Shown here: positions 44,554 through 57,678 of the stretch, in pieces
Layout: the number at the start of each line of letters is the position of its first letter
Position numbering within the stretch: the first letter of the stretch is position 1
NCBI RefSeq assembly: GCF_000787575.1
Contig: NW_012236523.1
Span: 373,854 to 437,853, forward strand
Source: Acytostelium subglobosum LB1
Lineage: Eukaryota > Evosea > Eumycetozoa > Acytosteliales > Acytosteliaceae
Direction: 5' to 3'
DNA length: 64,000 nt
Position numbers and translations under genes: made by a program
Notes under the pieces: generated by a model
The model's database searches: none
Seen by the model: only the letters and a program-made list of their open reading frames with translations
What the model was told of the DNA's origin: nothing

Positions 44554-46977
44554 ATGATTTATTTAATGGATAATAATAATAGTAATAATAGTAATAATAA
44601 TAATAATAATAATGATGGGAATAGATTGATGTTGGCGATAAAGAGAGTGTTGTTGATCAATAAGTTTGTTAGAACTTTATTGTTTAGATTCGTTGCACAA
44701 CGACATAGACAGTTGGGCATCACCAATGTATTCCACTCACATGACATTGCATCACTCCATCAATGTGTTCAATCAGGTGACACCGCAACCTTTATCAAAC
44801 AAGCAGATCAACTATGCATCTCCATTCATTCATCCAATGAGTTACTAGACACTATACACAATGTATTCTATCATGCTGTTCATCGACAGAATGTTAGAGT
44901 CGTTGAGTATATATTGGAGAGATTCAAACATGGTAGTCACCAATATAGGAAACACTTGTTCAGCTTTGTAAAGCATGTACATCATAGATTCAATCGATCA
45001 ATTATCAAGTTATTACTTGATAAGTATATGCCTGACTTGGGATCAAAGTCAATCATAAGGTGCATGATGAGGTCGTCGTTGATCGGCGTTGACAATGCCG
45101 GCCCCGACCTGGACCTGTGTGTGGCCATCTCCTCACATCTACAACCAGCCCGTCCACCAATAGTATGGTACACAATGGTTGGTAATGAAGTGGACTATCA
45201 ACCAAAGTTCCAAAGTCATCAGGCAAGGATCATCAATGACCTTGAACGATACATTGATTCCGGTGATCAAACACTCTCCTCAGCCATCTTGGTTAGGTTC
45301 ACGATCAAACATAAGTTGTTCGACTTGCTCTTGGTCATACTCAATCATATCAATGTGGCTCCGACGACGCCTAGCACCAGCACGAGCACCAGCATTGGCG
45401 CACACCATCTCTCATCGACAATCAATCAACAAGTGAGTGTTGATGCCCTCAAGATACTCGCCCGCCAACAACCTTTGTTGTTCAATCGTTTGGCAGAGGT
45501 TGGCGACATTAGCTTTATGAAGCATGTACATCATTTAGTGGCAGACTACATGACGGCAACATTCGACGAGAGTCCCAGCCTACAGATCTTTGACCGATCT
45601 TTGTTACAATGTGCGTTGTCACGAGGACACTATGACTGCGCGGTCTATATCCTGGACAACATGACACAGTTCTTGCCCAAGCGATCACCATTATACTCGA
45701 CCACCTTGGTACTTGGCCGACACAAATGGGTAGTGACCAGCATCAACATGGTGGCAGACCCCAACCTCGCCGATCACAACTGGTTGGAGCTGGTCAACAG
45801 GATACTCTGGAGCAAGAAGGTGCAGCATGATCTTAGGGATCTGTACTCGGACGCGATCCGAGCCAAGCAGATGGGCGTCATCGAGCTGATCGAGTTGATC
45901 ATCAGCAGCTCACATCCAAAGGACAGGTCGGCATTCTTCCGCAAAATTGATATCAATCAAACTCTCAACATAGCATTGGAGGAGGAATATTTGGATGGGA
46001 TCAAGACGATCATACATAATCGACCATTTCATAAGTTCTCATCCATCAGTCTGAGATTCATCAATCTATGTCCACCTGAGCACCAGGACAAGATCTTGGC
46101 ACTTCTTCATCCTCACAGTCTTTGTCTGTACACGCACCTTGGTGGCAATGATAGGCTGACCTCGACCACCATCAAAATGTTGATCAAACATGGGCATTGC
46201 AATCAACATGTCTTGGAATCACATGTCCAGAGTCATGATGGATCATTCTTTAGCGAGTATGAACTAATGGAGATGTTGTATTCAATCAATATTGGAGGAG
46301 ATGGCCATGATCATGATGGGCCATTGAGCTCCAGGAATCAGATTGACAAGTGGTTGAAAACATCCCAACATACAAATAGACGAGATAAGTTTGATGGACA
46401 GATGGCAGTGTCTGGTTTGTTGTTGGGATCGGATGTATTGTCATTCTTCAACCTGTCACCACCAGATAGAACTGTTCGGAATCAAGAGTTCAAAGCAGAT
46501 GTCACCAATCTAAATTTGGAAGTGATTGAATTCATTTGGTCAAGAATATCATTATCTCTCAAAGTCAACCAAGAGTTCATTTTAAAGGTGTTGTCATCCA
46601 ATGCCGCATCGAACATTATTATTTTATATCAATATGTTTTGGATCAATATATTGACATGTCCACAACTACGTCCAATCAATTCAAAACACCATTCATCAA
46701 AGCGCCAACTATCCTACAACTGATTAATAACCTCAAACAATATCGAAGTTATAGATCAATATATTTGATTGTCCAATTGTTCAGTCCAATTGGATTGAAT
46801 AATATTGATGACCAACCTGAAGGAAGTCCTACTCAATCATCATCGGCCTCAGTCTCGGCATTATCATGGAAGAATTATAGTCGACTACTAATTCCAATTG
46901 ACACCTCAGAGCTCCAACTATATCAATCATTCTTCCGGGAACATGGTGTCTTCAAACCAACCAACATCGTGCACTAA
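44554..46977 (+). CDS. Dictyostelid ankyrin-like repeat family protein, 807 aa
   Basis: One uninterrupted exon. After an Asn run (residues 5-22) comes a conserved opening: MLAIKRVLLINKFVRTLLFR, then FHSHDIASLHQCVQSGDTAT. Degenerate helical repeats of ankyrin type follow, with spacing near 33 residues and motifs such as NVRVVEYILERFKH, GHYDCAVYILDNMTQ and AIRAKQMGVIELIELIISSS. The pattern is that of a large dictyostelid family of ankyrin-repeat-containing proteins, often intronless. No catalytic motif is seen. A protein-interaction role is inferred from the fold only. A second Met at 44566 (MDNNN) is an equally possible start. Codon use is less GC-rich than in the RasGEF. Confidence 0.7.
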   Translation: MIYLMDNNNSNNSNNNNNNNDGNRLMLAIKRVLLINKFVRTLLFRFVAQRHRQLGITNVFHSHDIASLHQCVQSGDTATFIKQADQLCISIHSSNELLDTIHNVFYHAVHRQNVRVVEYILERFKHGSHQYRKHLFSFVKHVHHRFNRSIIKLLLDKYMPDLGSKSIIRCMMRSSLIGVDNAGPDLDLCVAISSHLQPARPPIVWYTMVGNEVDYQPKFQSHQARIINDLERYIDSGDQTLSSAILVRFTIKHKLFDLLLVILNHINVAPTTPSTSTSTSIGAHHLSSTINQQVSVDALKILARQQPLLFNRLAEVGDISFMKHVHHLVADYMTATFDESPSLQIFDRSLLQCALSRGHYDCAVYILDNMTQFLPKRSPLYSTTLVLGRHKWVVTSINMVADPNLADHNWLELVNRILWSKKVQHDLRDLYSDAIRAKQMGVIELIELIISSSHPKDRSAFFRKIDINQTLNIALEEEYLDGIKTIIHNRPFHKFSSISLRFINLCPPEHQDKILALLHPHSLCLYTHLGGNDRLTSTTIKMLIKHGHCNQHVLESHVQSHDGSFFSEYELMEMLYSINIGGDGHDHDGPLSSRNQIDKWLKTSQHTNRRDKFDGQMAVSGLLLGSDVLSFFNLSPPDRTVRNQEFKADVTNLNLEVIEFIWSRISLSLKVNQEFILKVLSSNAASNIIILYQYVLDQYIDMSTTTSNQFKTPFIKAPTILQLINNLKQYRSYRSIYLIVQLFSPIGLNNIDDQPEGSPTQSSSASVSALSWKNYSRLLIPIDTSELQLYQSFFREHGVFKPTNIVH

Positions 46978-47128
46978 CCCTTGCATGTGTCCAATCTGGA
47001 TTCATTCATGAATTCGTCTGGGATGTGTCCATCCCAAAACTTTCTTTCAAAATAAACCATCACGTGATTGACAAATCAGTTTGTTTCTTGCATCCATCTA
47101 ACCTTAACATCATTCAAGCCGAAGCCGG
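46978..47128. other. Short convergent spacer
   Basis: 151 bp between the ankyrin-like gene stop and the minus-strand gene end; nothing further seen. Confidence 0.5.
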
Positions 47129-47618
47129 TCAATATTTATTAAATTGCTCCTGCATTTGGCTAATTTGAGAATGGAGTAGGGCAATATAAAGGTCTTTCTC
47201 ATCTGGTGTCCCAAAGTGGCGATACCAGTTTAATTCAAAGTCTTTCTTTGTCAGAGCGTGTCTAAGATGTTTCTCTCCCCAAAGTTTGGCCTCTTCCTCC
47301 CCATTGTCCTTTTCAAGGTAGGCTAAGTAGTCTTGATTACAAAGATAGCTCTCCTGGTCGCTCCAACCAAGGTCTGGTGCTGTCAATCATGGTAATGCAA
47401 TTATCCGCCCATACTTTGTACTCGGTGAATACCCTGATTGCTATTCTTCTGCATTCCTCAGTACACCTGGAGTTTAAAAATATGTATCTATAGTAGTCAG
47501 GCTTCGACAAGTTTAGGTCTAAAGTAATACCAAAGCATTCTCCTGCGCCAGATTCAAATATGTAAAGTTTTCTATGTATATCGCACGTGTTCTCTAGAAT
47601 GTGATCATTCAAGTGCAC
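47129..47618 (-). pseudogene. Hypothetical protein split over two overlapping frames
   Basis: Two open frames on the minus strand overlap at 47337-47386. The 5' one (from 47618) reads MHLNDHILENTCDIHRKLYI, FESGAGECFGITLDLNLSKP and FLNSRCTEECRRIAIRVFTE. The 3' one reads DLGWSDQESYLCNQDYLAYL, KDNGEEEAKLWGEKHLRHAL and SQISQMQEQFNKY. Both have normal, globular-type composition and share a codon bias. They could be one gene with a frame break, a gene with a very short intron, or a pseudogene. The family is not recognised; FESGAGECFGI faintly recalls SMI1/KNR4-type domains, too weakly to name it. Confidence 0.45.
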
Positions 47619-48532
47619 TCAAAATGTGATCAGTGATGAAGTTGGACATGTCCACTAACACGTTTAAATCTCAACCAAAGAGAGTGAGGGAGATACATAA
47701 ATAATAATAACTTATACATTATCATATCATTTGTTGTTGTCGATATGACTAAAGCGAAGTGAATGGACAATCTACTAACTACACTTTGGGAGTGCATATG
47801 ATGTGATTTAAATTAATCACTCTTTCATTCAATCAATCAAACTTTCAACAACAGCTATCTTACTAATGCAATGCTCATAAGTTGATCAACTCAACTTGAT
47901 TGATCTATCACACCATCGTGAAGGGTTCTGAGCACGAACGATTGTAGACCCCTACATCAGATCACCACCACCTGCACCACACTCGCCAACACACTCGCAC
48001 TTCAACTACCAACGTGCATTGCCATCACCCCACTCACCCCACATCACATGGACGACACTGTAACCACCCTTTATTAGGTTGATGACCTTGGACCGATCAA
48101 TTATAATGCACTCTCAGTAATTCAAAACGGTGAGCACTGCCTCATACTAGTACAGTGTCAACTAATATGTATGTCAAAAGGGTAGGAAGTAAGGTATTAT
48201 TATTATTATCAATAATAACTTAAACTCCCATCATCTTCATAATCCAGCGCCCCGTTCAGTACTCCAGACTTCAAGCCCAAGCCATCCTTCCTTCCATCCT
48301 TCCGACTGGCTGGCCATTGCTAATAATAGCAAGGGTATTAATACAAGGAGTTCCTTCCATTATACAATCAAATCCAACCATTACATCAATATTGTATACA
48401 GGGATCATATAATTACAACTTATAACTTATAATCAATCAATCACTCATTCACACGTCACTCATTCAATCTTTGTAAGATATCTTATCAATCTTGATCAAT
48501 CTGGATCACTCACTCAATCACAACACATAACA
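47619..48532. other. Intergenic region upstream of ABCA gene
   Basis: 914 bp. It has AT-rich stretches, a (TTA)n run near 48196-48210, CCTTCC repeats near 48285-48303 and CA-rich DNA near 47965-48040. I see no gene or RNA. Confidence 0.5.
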
Positions 48533-51500
48533 ATGGCGTTTGGAAGTCAATTGTGTGTCCTCATGAGCAAGAACTGCTTGCTCAAGAAGAAGTCCAAGTG
48601 TGCCATGTGCTGTGAGGTAGTATTCCCCATCGTAATCATTGGTGTACTCCTCGGACTACTTAGTATGTATCCACATCTGATCAATCAATCAATCAATTAC
48701 TAACATCCAAATAATATAGTTATTATACAACAGATCAAAGCCAATCATGATCCAATGCCAGTGCCACCACTGGGATTGATAGTTAATGCAAATAATACAA
48801 TTGTTTATGGACCATCAGCTGGAATGAACAAACAACAACAGGATGTGTTGAAGATGGTGATGGCCCAGGTGGCATTATTCCATGATAATAAGACATTGGC
48901 CTATTTCATACCTTTTGAGACACAGTTGGAGATGGATCAATATTACGCCAATCACAGTGATACCGTCAAGTATGGATTATGGTTCCAATCGAATGCCTCT
49001 CAGGCATCACCCTCGACACCATTCGAATACGCCATCCGCCAGGACTCTGCGTCGCTGCCACCCAACAACGCACTGGGCGAGCAGTACTCCACCTCGTTCC
49101 AGTACACATCGAGCGGCTTCACTTCGCTCCAGGTGGCCGTCGACCAGGCCATCCTCACGCTGCTGGGCGGCTTCAATCACCAGCTCGTCATCCAGAACCA
49201 GCTGTTCCCCGACCCCAACGTTGAGTCGTGGCAGACCTGGAAGGACGGCCGCGATATGATCTACAAGAACGCCGGAGGCATCTTCATCACGGCGGCGCTG
49301 TTCATCTCGGTGTTCCGTCTGATCACCGAGCTGGTGGTCGAGAAGGAGATGAAGATTCGCGAGAGCATGAAGATGATTGGCATGTCCGACGTGGCCTACT
49401 ACCTCAGCTGGAACATCACCACATGGTACATCTGTCTGCCGGTGGCCATCATCATGGCACTTATCCTGCGTCTCATCTCACTCATCTATCACACCAACTT
49501 GGGACTGCTGGTCGTGCTGTTCCTATTCTACATGCTGACATTGGTGTTGCTGGGCTGCATACTCAGCATATTCTTTGACAAGTCCAAGTTTGCTGGCATC
49601 ATATCATTCATCATTGTGATTGGATTCTCTGTCGCTGCCATCTTCATTGCCCAGGCCAAAATGAGCAAGCGAATCAAACTCATTCTCAGTCTCATCTCCC
49701 CAGTCGCCTTCAACAATGCCATCTACACCGCAGCAATGAGAGACTACAATGGAATTGACCCAGACTACTCCTACTACACCACTGAAGCGTAAGTCCAGTC
49801 AATCACCCACACACTGATCAATCACATGGAACAATTCCACTCACTCACTCAATCAATCAATCATAATATAGTGAGATCATTGGAATGTTGGCAGTGGACA
49901 TGCTGTTTTACTTGTTGGCTTTGTGGTACTTGGATAAGGTAGTGCCTGGCGAGTTTGGAACCACCCAGCCACTTTACTTCTTCCTGTTGCCAAGCTTCTG
50001 GCGCCCATCAAAGAAGAGCTACGAATCAATCATCAATGATCACAATGATAGTAACAACATGGATGTCGAGATGACACCCATGGACATCAGGACCAAGAAG
50101 ACAGTGTCCATTCGCAACTTGAAGAAGCAGTTCCAGACTGGTGATGGAGTGCGCACTGCCGTCGACGGACTCTACCTCGACATGTACCAGGACCAGATTC
50201 ACGCCTTCCTCGGACATAATGGAGCAGGCAAGTCTGTCACCATTGGCATGCTCACTGGACTCATCCCGCTGACTGGTGGCGATGCCTTTATCCAGGGCCA
50301 CAGTGTGAGGAATCAGATGCCGCACGTGCGTCAAGTGATTGGCGTGTGTCCACAGCACGACATCATCTGGAAGGAGCTGACCGTGCTCGAGCATCTCAAG
50401 ATCTACGCCGCTCTCAAGGGCGTTCCATCACATGACATCCAGAAGGAAGCAGAGAGGATGGCCAAGGAGGTCGGTCTGCCCGAGAAGATGAACGCCCCAT
50501 CGGGCACCCTGTCCGGTGGCCAGAAACGCAAGCTGTGTCTTGGTATCGCATTCATTGGCCGCAGTGAGGTGATCTTCCTTGACGAGGTGACCAGTGGCAT
50601 GGACCCATTGTCACGTCGCAGTGTCTGGGACTTCTTGCTCAAGTACAAGCAGGGCAGAACCATCATCTTGACCACTCACTTCATGGATGAAGCCGACTTC
50701 CTCGGCGACAGAATCGCAATCATCTCGCATGGCAAGCTTCGTTGTGATGGCAGCAGCATGTTCCTCAAGAAGAAGTTTGGCATCGGCTACTTGCTCACGA
50801 TGGCCAAGATGGCCGGCCAATGCAACACCCAACAGGTGACCAAGTTCATTCATCAGTTCATTCCCGAAGCCGTCGTGCTCTCAGACGCCGGCACTGAGCT
50901 GTCCTTCCGTCTGCCAACATCCAGTGTCGAGCATTTCGCACCATTCTTCCGCGAGCTAGATCAGCAGCTGGGCGCACTCCATCTGAGCGCGTACGGTATC
51001 TCCGTGACGACCATGGAAGAGGTGTTCCTGCGCATTGGACAAGAGTCCAGTGCCAAGCAATTTGACATTAACGCAAACGAGAACCACGATGCCAGCATTG
51101 TCAACAAGGCCATCTCGACGTCGTCGGCAGGTCGCGGTGCCTGGCAACAATTCCGCGGCCTGTTCATCAAGCGACTGCACACCAGCTACAAGGACCTCAA
51201 GGGCTTCGTCTTGTCGATCTTGCTTCCGGGCGCCATCATCGCCGCGTCCATCGTCGTGTACAAGACAGTCAAGGACGACGGCTCGATCAACCTTGTGACG
51301 GCACCACTCACCTTCAACATGTCAATGTTTGGCCCGCGCAACTTCATCCCCATCCAGACGCCCGACAACTACATCGAAACGCTGCGCAAGTCGCCCGAAT
51401 TCTCTCGCTTCTCACTGTTCCCCACCGCCGATAACTTCAAGGAGTACCTCATTCGAAACAACACTGATGTTGCCGGTGCGTTCAACTTCACCACGTCGCT

Positions 51501-53550
51501 CGCCGACAACTTCACGGGTCCATTCGCGTCCAACCCCTCCGACATCCCAGTGCTAGGCTACAACATGTTGTTCAACACGTTCAACTTCCACACGATACCA
51601 ACATACCTCAACACGATGCACGATGCCCTGCTCAGGAACTTGACGGGCGGCACAGGCATCTTGGCGACTAGCATGCCCTTCAGCCATGTGCTGGACACGT
51701 TCCAGCTGGCCGTCACCAACGTGCAGACCAACGCCATCCTCTACTTTATCATCCTGTACATGTGTGGATACAGTCTGATGGCAGGATCATTCGCCAGCAA
51801 CGTCTGTTATGAGCGATCCTACAACATCAAACGATTGTTGTACATCTCGGGCTGCAAGCGCCATGTCTACTGGCTGTCAAACTTGGTGTGGGACTACACG
51901 CTGGCATTCGTACTGCTACTTGGCACGGCCATCGCACTGGTGGTCGCCGTCAAAGAGTTCAACGATCACTTTGGTCTGCTGTTCTTTGGCCTGGTGCTGT
52001 ACTGCGCGTGCATCATCCCGCTGAGCTACCTCATGTCATACATGTTCCGCACACCAGGCAAGGCCACGGGCGCCATCTTTGGCATCCTGTTTGCGCTCGG
52101 CCTCGTCTTCATTCTTGTGAGCATCAACATGCACATCTACGCATTCTCTAACAATGCCAAGAAATACCAAGACATTGGCGACATCCTGGATCACATCTTC
52201 TTTGTCCTCTCGCCAGTCTTCTGTCTGGGCAAGCTCACCATCTCCATCTCCAAGTTCCCTGGCATGACCCGCATGGGAGAGTTCAGCTTCACTGGCGACA
52301 TCAATCAGTGGCGTTGGTACTACTGTGGCGCCCCACTCACATTCCTCGCGATTCACCTTGTCGTCTGGCTCAGCTGGTTATTCATCCTGGACTACGTGCC
52401 AATGATCCGCGGTAAACTACGCAACCCCAAGAACTACGCCGTCCCCACACCAGACCCCAACGAGGACAGCGATGTTGCCTTCGAGCGTCAGCGTGTCAGA
52501 CAACTGCGCGATGACGATGAGGTTGTCATCATGAAGTCACTTCACAAGTTGTTCAAGGCCAAGGGCAAGAATCCAAATAAGATCGCAGTGCACAACACCT
52601 GTCTGGGCATCCCCCGTGGACAGACATTCGGTCTGCTCGGAATGAATGGTGCTGGCAAGACCACCACTCTCTCAATGCTCTCTGGCGACCTCACGACCAC
52701 AGCTGGCTCGGCAACAATCAATGGCTTCGACCTCGTCTCTCAGCGATCAAAGGCACTTCACTCAATTGGATCATGTCCTCAATTCGACGCACTGATCCCA
52801 TTGCTGTCAGCACGCGAACAACTCCGACTCTACTCCAGAATCAAAGGTATCCCCGAGGCAAGCATTGACTCCACCGTAGAGGCATTCATCACAATGATGG
52901 ACCTGGGCGCCATTGCCAACTCCAACGTTGGCGGCTATTCTGGTGGCAACAAGCGAAAGATATCACTATCGATCGCCATGATTGGCAACCCATCAGTTGT
53001 GTTCCTGGACGAGCCATCGACTGGCTGCGACCCACAGGTGCGCCGTTTCATGTGGAACGTCATCTCTGAGCTCGGCGCCAACAAGGTTATCATCATCACC
53101 ACTCACTCAATGGAGGAGTGCGAGGCCCTGTGCCAGCGCCTGTCCATCATGAAGGATGGCAAGTTCACCTGTCTCGGCTCCAACCAACACATCAAGTCCA
53201 AGTTTGGCAGCGGCTACTCAATCGACATCAAGTTCAAGAAGGAGTACCTGGACAGCGGCGTGGACATCGTGCTCAAGGCATTCCCCGGCTCCTTCCTACT
53301 CGATCGCCACGACCTCATTGCCAACTTTGAGTTGCCAAACAGTGTCCATCACCCTGTACTCGTGTCTGAGATCTTCTCCACGCTGCAAAACCACCTGACC
53401 TACATCCTGGACGACTACTCGGTCAGCCAGACCTCACTGGAGCAAGTGTTCCTCAAGCTCACCTCGTCCAAACACGAGGATCGCATGGCACAATACTCTG
53501 AGAGACATCAAGACCTTGCCCTCACTCAACCATTGTTTACCGAGTCTTAG
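48533..53550 (+). CDS. ABC transporter, subfamily A (full-size), 1625 aa
   Basis: Exons 48533-48662, 48720-49788 and 49872-53550. Two membrane domains and two ATPase domains are visible. The N-terminal membrane anchor VVFPIVIIGVLLGLL precedes an extracellular loop, and helices follow in ITAALFISVFRLITELVVEK and VVLFLFYMLTLVLLGCILSI. NBD1 has Walker A GHNGAGKS (about residue 514), signature LSGGQKRKL and Walker B VIFLDEVTSGMDP. TMD2 holds ILYFIILYMCGYSLMAGSFA. NBD2 has Walker A GMNGAGKT (about 1322), signature YSGGNKRKIS and Walker B VVFLDEPSTGCDP. Both sites keep the Walker B Glu, so both should hydrolyse ATP. ABCA proteins mostly move lipids; the cargo is not deducible here. The tail SQTSLEQVFLKL is a family hallmark. 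Confidence 0.95.
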
Positions 53551-53556
53551 GGTGAG

Positions 53557-53573
53557 GGCTCGTCAGTCACGAG
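53557..53573 (+). other. Short hairpin after ABCA stop
   Basis: CTCGT-CAGTC-ACGAG lies a few bases after the stop codon. It is small and may be chance; a 3'-UTR role is inference. Confidence 0.25.
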
Positions 53574-53737
53574 ACCTTTCACCCCCACACACATACCGTT
53601 TCGCGTCCAATCACCAAGGCCCAAAGTGTATTTTTTAATTAAATTGTGGACCCCGTTAAGGACCTTCCCTTCGTTTAACTTCAACACTCATCTTACAAAG
53701 TTGGTCTTCACTCAATCTTCAATTTAACAAACAAATA

Positions 53738-56418
53738 ATGAGATATACATTTATTACAACAACATTACTTGTGTTGCTTAATGTTGCCACTTTTGCCATT
53801 GTAATGGCAAGACAACATCAGGCAGTGCCTGGCCCAATCCCATTCCATGGACAACTCCGACATGTCGGAGGAGTGTCAATGGAGAAATCATTCACACATA
53901 ATCAAGTGCCACATGGATGGTCAAAGACCTACAGGACACTCAACATGGACTCTGAGCGTGTAACACTCACCTTCGCCCTCAGACTCAACAACATCAATGA
54001 GTTGGAGGTATGTGTACAGTCATGCATGGGAATGGTACCATTCGTTCATACATACTAACGAACTAACTTGATTCAAACTCAAACAGAACAAACTCAACAA
54101 TGAGATTGCAAACCCAAACTCTGGAAACTATAGACAGCATATGACTCGTGACGAGTTGAATGAGATGGTGGCACCAGATCAGGAAAGAGTCAAGGAGTTT
54201 AAGGTGTGGCTTCAAACAAATATGGACGCAGAGATTGTAAAGAGCCTACCAGACTTTATTGTGGCAAGTGTACCTGTTGCCAAGGCCACCATGTACCTTA
54301 ACACGGACTTTGAGGAGTTTGAACACAGTGTCACAGGCAAGCGAGTCGTCCGCACTCTTGGACCATACTCATTCCACGAGTCCTACGCTGACCTCGTCCA
54401 CTTCATCGGTGGAACAGTGCGTTTCCCTAACCAACGCCAGTCGTCACGCCTCGGCCCAGACAACGAGTACCTTAGCAAGATAGAAGCTGGCGTACTTGAT
54501 ACCTCGAATGCGCCATCGATCGTACGTCTTTATGCAGGCGACGGTGGCTTCTCCTTTGTAATGTTGCCACGCTGTGAAGATGGCTCATACCCAGCTGGCA
54601 CTGGCGCCCTGCCAGCCGGTCTCTGCAGCAACGCGACTGTAGCCATCACCAGCTTCACGATCAGCTCAACATCTCAGCAGTTTGCAGTAACCATGAAGCC
54701 ATCAGGTGACAGCAAACTCATATGTATGCCATGTAACGAGTCGACCAACATTGTTGTCACAACCGCATGCACGGCTTCGATCAAGGCGCTTGGCTTGGCT
54801 AACGACACTATCTACTGTATGACAAGCGAGTTGGGCGAAGGCCAGCTCACCAACTACTTGCCCGTGGCCCTCAATCTCGTGACCACATTCGTTGATAGCA
54901 CGACATCTGCACCCTATACCACCACGACCTACACGGGCCAGTTCCTCACGCCACAGGTCATCCAAGCGCGCTACCAGATGCCCATGCTCACTGGCACATT
55001 CCCCACCAACAAGTCACTCACAGACGTGGACTGGACGCTCAACTCGCAGTCTGTGGCCGAGTTCCTCGAGCAATACTACAGCGAGCAGGACTTGATCCAA
55101 TTCTTCCAGATGGCTGGTATGGACTCACGCCTTGCCCAGCGAGTCACGGTCGTAGGTCCAAACAACCAGTCCTTGCCCGGTGGCGAGGCATCCTTGGACA
55201 TTCAATATTTGATGGGCCTGGCCGCAGGCTACAACACAACCTTTTGGAGTTTGGGTGGCCTTGTTGCTGGCCAGGAGCCATTCCTCGAGTGGATCACCGA
55301 CGTCCTGAACAGCCCCAAGACCATATACGTGCACAGCGTGTCTTATGGAGACGACGAGGACTCATTGTCTGTCGACTACATGCAGCGAATCAATGAGGAG
55401 TTTATCAAGGCTGGCGCCATGGGCATGACGATCGTGTTCTCCTCGGGAGACATGGGCGCCAACTCCAACTCCAACAAGGCCCAAAACAAGTTTGTTCCAG
55501 CCTTCCCCTGTTCGTCGCCTTACGTGCTCGCCGTGGGAGCCACTCAATTCTCCACGCAGACGACTCCAGCTTGCGACATTAACGCAGGTGGTGTGCTACC
55601 AGTCAAATGCACACAGATTGGTGAGATCGCCTCGAGTATTGCCACTGGCTCGCGTATCACATCCGGTGGAGGCTTCAGTAATGTGTTCCTCAGGCCATCT
55701 TACCAAGACAAAGTTGTCGTTGACTATGTCAACACCTACCTCTCCAACATCCCCGCCACCTACTACAACAACACGGGTCGTTCGTATCCCGACATTGCCG
55801 CGGTACGTATACCGGCCTCGATAGCCATCGCTCTGCTTCCCATTCATACTAACTCCTCCTCCTCCGACGACGCTACAGCTTGGACACAACTACCTTGTAG
55901 TGCTTGGTGGACGTGTGATACCTGTGGATGGCACGTCAGCCTCGGCACCAGTCATTGCCGCTGTCATATCGATCATCAATGACATGCTGTTGCGCCGCAA
56001 TGAGAAGCCGCTGGGCTTTGTCAATCCTGCTCTGTACAGTGTTGGCGCACAGCACCCTGAAGCGTTCTTTGACATTGTAATGGGCGACAACAGCTGTCCA
56101 GAGAGCCCACCCTGCAACACCTATGGCTATCCTGCCACACCGGGCTACGATGCCGTGACGGGCTTTGGCTCGCCATACTTCCCCGTGCTCTCGCAGTTGC
56201 TGGCGCCCGTGCCGGCACCTGCCGCCAGCCACCAAGACTTTTCCGAGGGCTGGAAGGTAGCTTTCATCCTAGTGTCCGTGGCCCTGTTCCTATTGATCCT
56301 CTCATTGGCTGGCTTCATGGCATGGTGTACAAACTCAGACCTCACAATCGAGGTTATGCAGACATTTAAAAATGTTGTTGTTACGCGCGCGCATGCACGC
56401 GTTGATGTTGCCACGTGA
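53738..56418 (+). CDS. Tripeptidyl-peptidase 1-like S53 protease with C-terminal membrane helix
   Basis: Three exons (53738-54007, 54087-55802, 55879-56418) give 841 residues. The signal peptide is MRYTFITTTLLVLLNVATFA. A Pro-kumamolisin-type prodomain follows (LTFALRLNNINELE, YRQHMTRDELNEMVAPDQER). The catalytic set is Glu457 and Asp461 in GEASLDIQYLMGL, Asp545 in FSSGDMGAN and Ser682 in DGTSASAP. The calcium-site end GYDAVTGFGSP is also present. It should be a lysosomal or secreted acid serine peptidase removing N-terminal tripeptides. Human TPP1 has 563 residues; here a 130-residue insert (about 270-420) and a C-terminal helix (VAFILVSVALFLLILSLAGF) are extra, so the enzyme may be membrane-anchored. 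The last 25 residues could change if another intron follows. Confidence 0.92.
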
Positions 56419-57678
56419 TTGATTATGTGTCTGGTGTCTGTGTGTGTCATTGAACCATCATTCGTCTCCAATAGGCAACTGGTTGATCGAACAGTAACCA
56501 ATCATCGGATGCCTTTCCAAGACTTGCCTTTCCAGCCAGAGAGTAACTTGAATGATGAGTTTGGTGCTGGGTACTAGATCAATCGGCATGCCCCTCAGGC
56601 ATTCACCCTTCTCCAAACCTGATCATGTGATGGTGCGCACCCCCTCGTTCGTTTTTTGCAAGCTCACCTCATACAACTGACCCGGACTCAGTCCAACAAC
56701 CAACCATCGCTCCAGCATCCCCCCACAATACACTTTGCAAATACTTTGCGCGCATCCCTCATCAAGTCCCCGATCACCAGGTCAGGTGACCCTAAATTAG
56801 ATATTTCATTAAGCAAGCAGAGATGGGAGTCATTCAGTCAGCTGATTGTTGATTGTGATGGTGATGTTGATGATGATGTTGATGGTGTTGAGGAGGTTGT
56901 CATTTAATAAATCAATAAATTAATCATTCAATCAATCAACGGGGTGCGCCTCAACGCTACAAACAACTATCATTGGGGTCAGTGAGAGAGAGTGATGGTA
57001 GTGAAGTCTTTCTTGTCTCCGTTGACCCCCCCCCCTACAATATGTGATGGAACAATACACCAAATGATCTCCATAAAGCAACAGCCAATCAATCAACGGA
57101 ATCGAAGGGACCTTACCTCAAATCAACTTGATCTGCCCCTTTAGGATGGTCTAACATCATATTGCTAAGCCAAGGCCCATCATCATCCTGGACCTTACTA
57201 CAATAATGTGTGTATTTGAGTGAGTGTGTTGTTGTGTTGATTATTGATTGATTGCGTTAGTGATTGAAAGAGTGAGTGAGTCATCTTCAGAGCTCGATGG
57301 ATGGATGATTGGATATTTCCAACCATCCTTCCTTGCGGTCTAGAGTTTTCAGGTATCAACCCTATTACGCGCCAGACACTCAGGTGACTATCCAATTCAA
57401 CCCGACACTTACTGGGTCTCTAGGCTGCTAAGCTAGGTCCAATTAATACCCAATAAATCTATCTCACAACTCAGAGTGTAGAGTGGCAAGCACGTGACCA
57501 TCAATCATCACTCAACTTACAGAAAGGTGCAACACAACCTTTAGGACAAAAGCCGGCATGGCATACTCAATCATTCAGTTGTCTTTCCATCCAAAACACT
57601 TACACATACACATACAACTAATCAATCAATTAATATTATGTTTATTATTTATATCTAACAAATATTAATATTAATAAT
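56419..57678. other. Intergenic region
   Basis: 1.26 kb. An open frame at 56656-56907 ends in Asp/Val repeats of GATGTT DNA and is not accepted as a gene. A C9 run lies near 57027-57035. A CACGTG palindrome occurs at about 57491. A possible extra 3' exon of the protease gene cannot be excluded near 56475. Confidence 0.45.

Noticed and set aside
56656-56907. Plus-strand 83-codon frame
   Set aside because: Ends in a GATGTT repeat and resembles no family.
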